A DNA stretch of 64,000 bases from positions 728,001 to 792,000 of the forward strand of contig JASJOG010000109.1 of the NCBI GenBank assembly GCA_030142905.1, written 5' to 3'. Under the pieces are notes generated by a model, which saw nothing but the letters and a program-made list of their open reading frames with translations, was not told the origin of the DNA and did no database searches. Below are positions 1 through 10,200 of this stretch, in pieces. The stretch comes from Heliopora coerulea (lineage: Eukaryota > Cnidaria > Anthozoa > Scleralcyonacea > Helioporidae). Position 1 is the first letter of the stretch. The number at the start of each line of letters is the position of its first letter. A program made the translations under genes and the position numbers.

Positions 1-1043
1 AAGTTCTTTTTGTTAAATATTGTTATATACACAGTTCAGACTTTTCAGTACATGTACATATGGCTTCTTAACTTAAACTGGAACAATTGTATTGCCTTGA
101 AAGTGGGGGGATCTACACATACTCTATCCCGACCAAAAAATGTGGGGCTCAAAGCCTCCCCGGCTCCCCCCTTCCGACGCCCCCCGCTCTTGAAATAAAC
201 AGACGCGCAATTTTACCCACAGCTTGTTCTCGGAGGTTGCGTTGACGTTCACAGGATTCAGTTCGTTCACATCTTTCGTTCATCCGATAACGATGAAAAC
301 AGTGAAAATCATGAACTGGTACTTCCAAAAGAGAATTGGTTTGACAACGATGTGTTTTAAAAGATTATGTATCCATTTAAAATAAGCCCTAGATTTCTTT
401 GTAAATTCCGGATACGGTGCACATAGTTTGCCACGTTCACGTAGGCAATAAGTCACAAAGAATGCTTGATTGTTTAACATGTCAAAATGTCGTTGTAGGG
501 TTAACAAAGTTTCGTTGAGTCTTCAATTCAAACTCAGAGAAGAAGCAAAGCGTAGATCGTTAAGAATTTCATTCAATTTTGATTTAGCTAGAGGTATGCA
601 ACAGTGGTGACACCTTGAAAACGAAAAGCGAGCACATTCTTGTAAAGTTAACTTCAAAGATTGATCCCGTAGGGAAAACCCCTGGAATTGTAAGTCCCTC
701 GTACAAACTTTGCATGAAGATTTACATCACGCTGATGTTTAAATATATTCATCCTGTTCAGTTTTTTCAAATGACTTTCATATGTTTTCGGGGCAAAATT
801 ATTCAAGAAAGTGTGTAAATGTAGCAGAAAAGCCGCCTTCGTGAACAACAATAAAACCTTTCTTGTCCATTACTTCTCTAAACTGACCAATCAAAACCTC
901 GCCCTGCCTTCACATGTTCCTGATTGTCCAATGGCGTCTGGCCACATTGCAGCACAACTAAACAGAGGTAAAAATTCATAGCGTCTATTGATTTCTTTTT
1001 ATTCTTGTCAAGACGTTACTCATCGGAGGTGAACGCAAATAGA
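1..1043. other. Upstream flank of the reticulocalbin gene
   Basis: No coding exon is recognisable on either strand; the open frames are short and have no family resemblance. The last 160 bases hold two CCAAT boxes (887-891 and 928-932), which suggests the promoter and 5' leader of the gene starting at 1044. No clear TATA box was seen. The transcription start cannot be placed from sequence alone. Confidence 0.5.
928..946 (+). promoter_or_regulatory. ER-stress-response-element-like site (CCAAT-N9-CCACA)
   Basis: CCAAT at 928-932 is followed by exactly nine bases and then CCACA at 942-946. The known ER stress element is CCAAT-N9-CCACG, bound by NF-Y and ATF6, so this copy differs only in the last base. 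It lies about 100 bases upstream of the start codon of a predicted ER-resident calcium-binding protein, a class often induced by the unfolded protein response. The spacing is seen; the function is inferred. Confidence 0.4.
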
Positions 1044-1237
1044 ATGGCTTCAAAATGTTTGCCATTGATGTTTGTTCTTCTTGGCTGTTTAGTTCATGGC
1101 ATGCCGGAACCCAAAGAAGGCGAACATTACAAGGATGGCAAACACAATGATGAATATGATCAGAAAGCCTTTCTCGGTGAAAGCCAGAAGAAAGAATTCG
1201 ACAAGTTGACACAAGAAGAGAGCTTGAAAAAACTCGA
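1044..1237 (+). CDS. Reticulocalbin-like exon 1 (signal peptide, N-terminal segment)
   Basis: Begins at ATG and encodes a signal peptide plus an acidic, His-rich linker and the AFLGES...FDKLTQEESLKKL helix that precedes EF1 in this family. It ends before the donor GTAAGT at 1238 with two bases of a Glu codon left over, completed by exon 2. Reading through would hit a stop immediately, which supports the donor. Confidence 0.9.
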
Positions 1238-4200
1238 GTAAGTGTAGCTGCAGTTTCAGCTGCTTTCGTTGAGTTGTGCGAGTGATTATTCAATCTCTTC
1301 ATGCGATATGATTGTGTCGTTTTCATAAAGTCATTTGCATAAACTGCGTTATTTGCGTTGTTGATCCTTAGTAACCGTTCTTTTAAGAACGAGAATACTC
1401 AACACATGACTTGACTTGCGAATCAATATAGATAATGGAATAGGAAGCTACTGTTGGCGTTATGGTCCGCGAGTACTTTTAAAACCTCAGAATCTAATCT
1501 ATGTTGTATTTCCTCATTGAGAAAATCGTTCATCGTGACTCAATTCGTTTGATAGCTTCAGTCATGATCAAAGTTTTAGGAACTTTGTTTCACTGAGTTT
1601 CTTGATGCAACACGCAACTTATATGCACACTGCAGTTGGACTGCTTAAGTGCTTTTTTCGTTTATACTTAGTCACCATGGCTAATAACCAAGTAAACGCG
1701 ATTGTATTAAACTATGTAAAACCTCTAGATTAAGACCAATATATTTTGCGCAACCGTGGTGTAACTCTGGCCTCAAACTCCAGGAGAAGAGGAGATGCAA
1801 TTAATAGTGCTTCAAAATCTAGTGATTGTACCCTTAGCTCCAATGGTTCCCAAACTTAAATTGGAGACCAACCATTATATTTGGGAATGATCGGAAAGGT
1901 CTGAGTAATGCCGAAATGTAAAGAGTAGTTTTGTAACGTTTCGAGCGAAGACCCTTCGTCAGAGAGAAAACGAAACGTTAGAAAACTACTCTTTACATTT
2001 CGGCATTACTCAGACCTTTCCTATCATTTCACTAAGATTTCAACAGTGCCAACGCAGCACTCATTGGTTTTCTCTCTGACGAAGGGCCTTTGCTTGAAAC
2101 GTTAGAAAATTACTCTTTACATTTTGGCATTACTCAGACCTTTCCGATCATTTCACTAAAATTTCAACAGTGCTTACGCAGCACTGTATTTTATTTCATT
2201 ATATTTGGGGATGCGCACTTTTTCAACTTTTTAATTTTGTTTTCCATCAATACTTTTTGGCAAGAATTTTTTTTCCCACTTTTGTGTTTATCATGTCTTC
2301 AGGGTATTTGTGCACGACCTTTCCTTGTTACACTTATCATGAGCAGAGACTTATTACTTCAAAACCAATTAAGGGGCAGGCACCTTACTCTGCTGAACAG
2401 AATTGGACTGGCATTAGTAATAATAAAATTCTTATATGCACTCTACCCCTTACTGGGTTGACCAAGGTGGCAGTCATCCTGTCATGAGGCAGGCACATAG
2501 TGCTGGCATTAAATGGCATGTAGGGGGGTATTTGCCCTCACACAGAAAATTTTTGCCCTCCTATTTTGCCCATCCCCAAACTTGTAATAAAAGTGTAAAG
2601 TATGAATAACTTAGTCGCTATTAATTTCTTCATGGAAACTGCTTTTGATTGCAAAATGAGGGATCTTATTTCTGTGTTATGATAAATTCCTGGAGGTTTT
2701 GGCCCCCCTAGATAATCTCTTGCTGCTCATTTGCTCCCTTCCAGACCAGGATGTCTGGTGACACCAATTAATTTTGTTGTTGTATGACTGCAATAGGCAT
2801 GGAAGGGTTAATGGGTTATGTTTTGTTGGTAAGAGACTTATTTTTAGTTTATTTAATATATTTGAAGGCCTTCCTAAATTTCACAAAAATACAGTGGTAT
2901 CTGTGTGAAAAAGGATTGTGGTTAAACATGGTTAAAAGAGTTTTATAATTTTATCCCTGTTCAGTCAGTTTTAATGTTCCTGAAAAATGGCCTGATTAAA
3001 CAGTGTAATGTAGACAAAGTTGCTTTTCTGAGCTCTATTTACCATCATCTTTGAGACATAGGGTGACCATAGTTCAACAACTATGTGGTTAAAATGCTTC
3101 AATACCTTATAGGACATATTACACGCTCAGTCTCCCAACTTGAATAATAAGTTAAGGACATTGTAGCCATGTTGATGTAGCTATCAACATGTGATCAATA
3201 TTCTTTTGTTAAAGAACACCAACATGGCAGCTATGTTGTCAAGTGCATGTACTCTATAGTCTGTGAGTGACACACCCATGCACCTTTTCTCTGGTTTTAA
3301 TTCACCATCTAACTGCCAAACAGGCAATACTATGTTCTGCTAAGGAGTAAACTTGACATCCATTTGATTCAAACTCATTAAATTTCTTATTCTATTTGAT
3401 CTTGAAGGATACTGGTTGATAAAATTGACGTGAATGGTGATGGCAATATAACTGAGAATGAACTTTCTGACTGGATCAAATATATTTCATTAAAGGAATC
3501 AAGTGATAAAACAGGAAAAGTTTTTTTGGAAGACTACAGTAAAGCAACCAAAGAAGATGGTCTGCTTAGTTGGCAGGAATTCATGAATATAAACTACCCA
3601 GGCACTGGTAAGGTGCTTGAATTCTGGTTTTGTTGTTTAGTAATTCCAAAATCTAGTATTTACATGATTTAAAATGTTGCATTCATTGGTATTTTTTAAA
3701 AAACCCCAAAAATTTTGAATTTCCAATAAAAAGTTTTCAAGAAACAGCCCAGTGAAAAATCTGACATATTTAATTGCTATGGCCAAATGGTTTGAATGAA
3801 ATCAGCTGTTCTAATATCCTTACAGTTACTGTCTTTGACGACATTGTCTTCCAATTGTGATTGCATTGCAATTCATTTAGGCATAGGTTGAATGCAGAAC
3901 TGAACTCAATTTGACTAAAGTTTATAACTAAATTTTTTTCCAGTCATAATGTGACAATTCTGTTTATGGAGTGAAAGTATACTGTGAACTATTCTTACTG
4001 ATGACTCATCAAATGTCACATGTGCCTAACTATCCAGTTGTTTTACCTCAGTTAATTTACAGACAGTACATGTATCTACAGTATTGCCAGAAATGGAACC
4101 CAGGTACTTTCATGAAAATGTGTTACTTTATTAATTTCAAAACCATTTGTTCAGAGCATTATGCACTTGTTGCATGAGTCCAATTTTGAATTTCATGCAG

Positions 4201-7200
4201 AAGAATATAATTAGAAATTCTGTCAATTTCCTGTTATCGAGTACTGGTGAAGATATTGAAGATTATGTACTATGCAGTATTAATTTATACATTTTATGTG
4301 TAAATAATCATTTTACCAGTATTATTGAGCACTGGTAAAGATATTGAAGATTATATATTATGCAGTATTAATTTACACATTTTATGTGTAAAAAATGAAT
4401 ATTATGAAAATTATATTTTATTATTATTGTTGAATAACTGTATGCTGGATTTTATAATTATTTAATCTTACTGTTCTTACTCAATTTTATAAAAATATAT
4501 TTATTGTACTCCTGCCTTTATAAGCTCTTATGCACATGCAAGAGGTTGCTATTGTCAACATGTAATATTTGCACGGGAGGGTTACTGATTATCTAATCAG
4601 TTGTTTCCATGAGGTTGGAATGAAGTCTGAAACCAAAACTCTATCTGCTTGAGAAATCAGGTCAATTTCCATTGAATTTTCCATACAAGTCAGTCTTCAG
4701 TCTCAATCAGATTGACTTACTGATCCACTTCACTTAAGTCAAGCTTTTTCTAGTAAACCATAAAGAGATGTTCAACTGGAATGCATCAGACTAATTAATA
4801 ATTCAAATTTGAGTTTCAAAAATTTTAAGTTGCCTTCTGAGTGTTTCCTAAACTTTGCTTATTGTACATGCAGCTATTTTGAGGTGTGTATCAGGCTACT
4901 TACATGCTCAAGAAATGAATCAATGTCCAGGCCTATTCACCCAGAAGGTGCTTGTATTCCAGTCACAACTTGAACTTTATAAAATATTATTACTGATCCA
5001 GGAACCCTTTTGTACAAGGGGTATAACGGGAAGAATGGGATAGACCCTCTGTGGTCCTGAGGCAGACCAAGCTGAAGAATTCAAATTAAATCTGAGCATT
5101 TCCATTCTGTACAGTCATAATTTTGGTTAAAATATGGAAAACATAAAAAGCACTTCAAAATATTTGGAAAATTCTTTATGTATGCTATAAATGGTTAATT
5201 TTCCTCACACTTACTGTCTTATTCACCAATTAATTAAGTTTGGTAAAAGATTTACTGGACATTAGAAATATCTTCAATGTACTTTGTAAACTGTACCAAT
5301 CCACATGTCTGGATAATGAGGTTGGTTCCTAAAAGCAGGAGGCTTACAGTATAAAGTTTATCATGGTATTGGCTTCAACTTGAGCCGTAATTGTGGACAG
5401 TTTTCTTGCTGATGTTTTAACCAGTATTTCTAACATGCTTTTCATTATGTTAAAGTTTCCAAATTAAAATCAAAATTATGAGGCCAAATCTTCACTGAGT
5501 GTCCTGTTGAGTGACAGAAGGCATCGTACATTCATATATATTGCATTCAAAGTATGCCAGAAATGTACAAAACTAATATGTACTATGTGTAATATATACA
5601 CAAGATGTATTGGTTAAATTAATGTAGTAGTAATTGTGGAGAGGGATTGTTGTGTGAAAGTACATATTGTATTTCTAGTATGAGCATATTCATATGATTC
5701 GATTTTGCAGTTGCAAGCTTCAGGCTGGATCATTCATGGACATGCCCCTTCTCAAACAAATTAAGTTAAATTAAATTAGATTGAAATAAATTTAAATGAA
5801 ATTACATCAAAATAAATTAGTTTTTAGTTTGAGTCATCATAATTGAAATAGAGACCTCGCCTGCCAGCCATCTCCCAAAAATACTAATTTCTTTATTTCT
5901 TCTGTTAAGATCATGACGAGGGAGTAAAAATAAGAATACAGCGAGATCGCAGGAAATTTGTGGCCGCTGACGAGAATAAGGATGATAAGTTAACTGTGGA
6001 AGAATATTTAGCGTATAGGCATCCTAATTTGATACCTCGTGTGCGTGACGTGTTCATTGAAGAGATTTTTGAAACTATTGATGCGAATAAAGATGGTGTA
6101 GCATCATTTGAAGAAATTATGAAAGGTATAACTGTTTGACACACCGCATGCATGTAAACAGGGTGTACCGTAGATTTACTGCTGGCAGGGACGCAACAAA
6201 GATTTCAGCGGGATGGCAAAGTTAAAAAAAGAAAGAAAACAACATTAATCTTTGTACAGGAAGGCACCAAACGTCATGCTAGAAAATTTATTCTGTTTAA
6301 GAGGCCAAAAAACGCTAATAAGTTATATTGCCTAGATGAAAGATTGTGGAAAAGGCGCGATTTTTGAATTGTTCCTATGATAACAGGGTCTAATTCCCTA
6401 AAAGACCATTAGTTTAACGTGAGATGGGGGAAATTTTGTTTGCTTGAGTCTCTTGCTCGAAGATTTTCAGCGAAAATTTCTTCTCACTCTCTGTATGAAC
6501 CCAAAGATGGTTACGCCATGGAAGGCCAGCCTGCTAATATCCAATACATAATTTTAAGCAGACCAAAAAGTAACGAGAGAGGGCGGACGACAAATATTAA
6601 GATATACTGTTGCGCCATTTCCGATAAAACCAGTGCCGTAAAATTACTCCTCAAAAATGAATTAATTCCTGTTCCAATTACTTTCTTTCAAAAGCAATTA
6701 ATTTCCATTTCCAATTACATCTTTTAAAAAGTAGTTGCTTACAATTACAAAATTACTCAACAGCAGAAGTCATTTTGAATCACGAATTACAAATTCCTGA
6801 GCATAACGTAAATTTTCTATCAGACGACAACCCAAATGAAACACAGATAACTTCACAACGAAAACCGTTATGTGACTGCAGTTAACAATCATCCAATGAC
6901 GAAAAACCTTGCTAAATGATCGTCCAATCACTATTGCAGATCCGTAACTTGATCTGCAAACATTGGCCGCTTGGCGAGAGCGCCAATACTAAGTTGAAGG
7001 AAACACGTCAAACATGCTTTTGCTGGTTATTCTTGTGAGCTACTAAGCTAATATTAACGGAAAGGAACATGTAATTTACCTTTAAGCAAACCAACGCATT
7101 TCTCTGTTTTTTAATTAATTACAGTTTTCGTTCCTGCGTAGATAAGAGAATTAATTACTGGTCGAAAATACTGCATCTGTAACGAGGACACGATAACGCA

Positions 7201-10200
7201 TTGCAATTGTAACGAGTACTCTCTGGTCTGAATTTAACGCAATGGTTCCGCGTAGTCGTCAATTTTTGTGCGTTTCTACTATCAATACGATGCTTTCTCG
7301 GCACCGGTCAACGTCATGGTTAGTCGTACGGTACACTTTTTACGAAAAAATTGAACCAGGATGCGTTTCTCTTTTCCCTCAAATTTTGCCATTTTGAAAT
7401 ATTGTCCACGTTAATGTCATCCTGTATTTTGCGCATTAACACGAATGCTTTATTGCACCGTGTGTCCTCACCGTCGTAGGCATAAGTAAAGTGTGGAAGA
7501 CAACGCGTAACGCAATGCGTTTAGCTCGCTCTCGATTAGAAACTTTTCCGCGGTCAATTACGTGACGTTTTCTTGATTACGTTAACTGCTAATCCTAAAC
7601 TGTGCATGTTTACGGTTTTTATCATTTGTTTCTCAAAATGTCAATCCTAACCCGCCCTTTCAGCTTGGGGAGATGAAAACCAGAGAAAAAGGACGACGAA
7701 CACGGAGAGTTAACGAACTCATTCCACAAACCTTCGCGATCGAAAATTTGAAACAAACTTTTACGTAATATTTCAAACACGAGTTGGTGTTCTTCCTTCG
7801 ATTTCTAAATACAGAGAAACGAGTTTAACAACGAGGCAAAGCCGAGTTTTTTAACGAGTTTCGAGGTATTTTGAAATCGGAGGAAGAACACTTAACAAGT
7901 GTTTGAAATTACTTCTCAAACAAACCAGTATTTTAAGCGAAAATACAGCCGAAAGTTGGCAAAATTCAGCTGTAATCTTCCTCCTATTTCTAAATACTGA
8001 TTAATTATGTATTTCTTTTGCTTTTGCTTTATGAATAATCAATGAGTTTGAGAAAGTTGAATCCTTAATCTTATGTGTCCGAAGCTGTTTGTTCAAATGG
8101 CAACAAACGGCCATGGATTTTGCGTTTCTGTGGGACTAAATCTTGCGGAATGTCTATTCAGTAGTTCTTGTAAATTGTCACGCTTTCTAGACACCACAGG
8201 ATCTGAAGATAATATAAAGAGAGACTTCAATTATAGGGATAAAAACCAGAACGGAGTTCTTGAAGTGGTACGTATATATTATTGGGCAATACATCATTTC
8301 ATCAAGTTACTGTGTGGTTACATTTTAAGTGTATGATACAATGGCCGGTTCCCTTTATTCATCTGCTGAATACAACTACCAGAATGCCTTTCGAAATCCT
8401 GTTTATAATGTTAATCTGAGCAATAATAATAATAATGATAATAACGGTTTATTAGTAGTATTTCCAATTGATGGCTCTTCACCTACTAAATTTATGAAAT
8501 AAAAATTATATACAGCATGAGATTTTTTAAAAAGTTTAAGACATATATAGAGAAAATTACAAGTAGTAGATAGAAACAGATAGAAGAAAAGCTTTAGTTT
8601 CTTTACAGAAGGTCTTAAGATTATCATTGTTTCTCATATTTGCAGCTAAGTTATTAAAAAGGTGCGCGGCTGAGTCCTGGAAGGTACCCTTCTCCAAAGG
8701 GATTACAAGCTTAATAGCAGAACTTGAACGCAGTACACGGGTATGAGCTACTCTATCAACTCTTAGATAGGCAGGCCATGACATCTGGTAAAGTGATTTG
8801 TGCACTAACTTAAGGTTACAATCTCTTCTTTCTTTCATTAGCAACCAGCCCAAGTTAAATTTATCATTACAGTCTCTTATATGTCGTCCAATAACATAAC
8901 TAGCTGCAGCAAATTGTAAGCGTTACAAACGCTTCATCAGAAAGTCTGGAAGAGGATAAAAAAATGAGTCACAGTAATCAATCTTTGGGAGTTCAATATA
9001 TGCATGAAAATGAAAATACCGCAAAGTATTCTGGTTGTTGTATTCAGTAGACGTAATATGGGGAACCGGCTACAGGGAAAATTGAAATTCAAGGGAAAGA
9101 AGTCAAAGACGATACGCGGCAATCGTGTCTTCAAACGCTGCTGTCCTTGTGGCATGGTCTTCTTCGGAACGAAAAGCTTTCGGGGACTACGATCAGACTT
9201 GAAAATTGACGGGTTGATTCACAGAACAGTGACACATAAGAGTCTGCACAACTCGTACCCTTAACCTATCAACCATTTTGCTAAGAAGCTATTACTCACT
9301 GCAATACACCTGTGTTATTCGCGGAACTGCAGCAGTCTTTAAGAACCAAATGTATTAGATGAGACAAAGCATCAGCTCTGACTTAGGTGTGTCAACGTTG
9401 ATATATTCTGTAGCCATCATGCTTACAACGTGAATCACGACACTGTTCTGAACTGGTCTGACTCAGACTTCGCGCATTCATGTCCGTCTTTACCAAGCTC
9501 GAGCAAATGCTGACCAGGGCGCTGGAGATGTCGGACCGACTGACCAATTTTTCAGACTTTTTCTTTGACGTTCCCTGGAAGCTTTCGTATAGTCGTGCAG
9601 ACCACCAGGAGCGTAGGCTTTGGGTACGAGATCGGATACGTGAAGGTCACGGGTTTCGATCTCGTTGACCAAGGAACGTTTCCTGAATATATGAGGTTAA
9701 CGAGCGTTCGCGCATCGAATGTCATAACTTCACATTTGACGGCAAACGAAAAAAGACGGAGAGAACTCATTAAAGTTCTAAAATATTTAAGCAGTTCTTA
9801 CGTATTTCCTACGACGTTTCAAATGGCGTGTTCCAGTGAACTCGATTTCCATATCTGGAATGCTAACTCCCAGTTATTTGGCCAGGCAAAAAGTGAAGCC
9901 AAAATGGCCACCCATGAAGGGGAAATTTTGTGCGTCAGTTTCAGCCGTCTTCGCGGTCTTGTACGTCAGTTCCAGTCCTTTGCACGACTTCAGTTATTAG
10001 TTTTAGTTTGCTTCGGCTTCAAAACATTCCCAACCATGGGAAAAGTGTTCCAGATAAAATATTGCTGGATCAATTTTGCATAATCGAGTAAAAGGATTTA
10101 GAAATGCCGTGTGGCCCAAGAAGTGTGCTAAATTGTCTAAACGTGGTAAACTAACAGTAAAAAGAGGACGTGCACTAGGTAGTTTCCTAAAGTAATTTAT

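Noticed and set aside
9565..10083. 172-codon plus-strand frame
   Set aside because: No domain resemblance; the second half lies in a dispersed repeat present elsewhere in the window.
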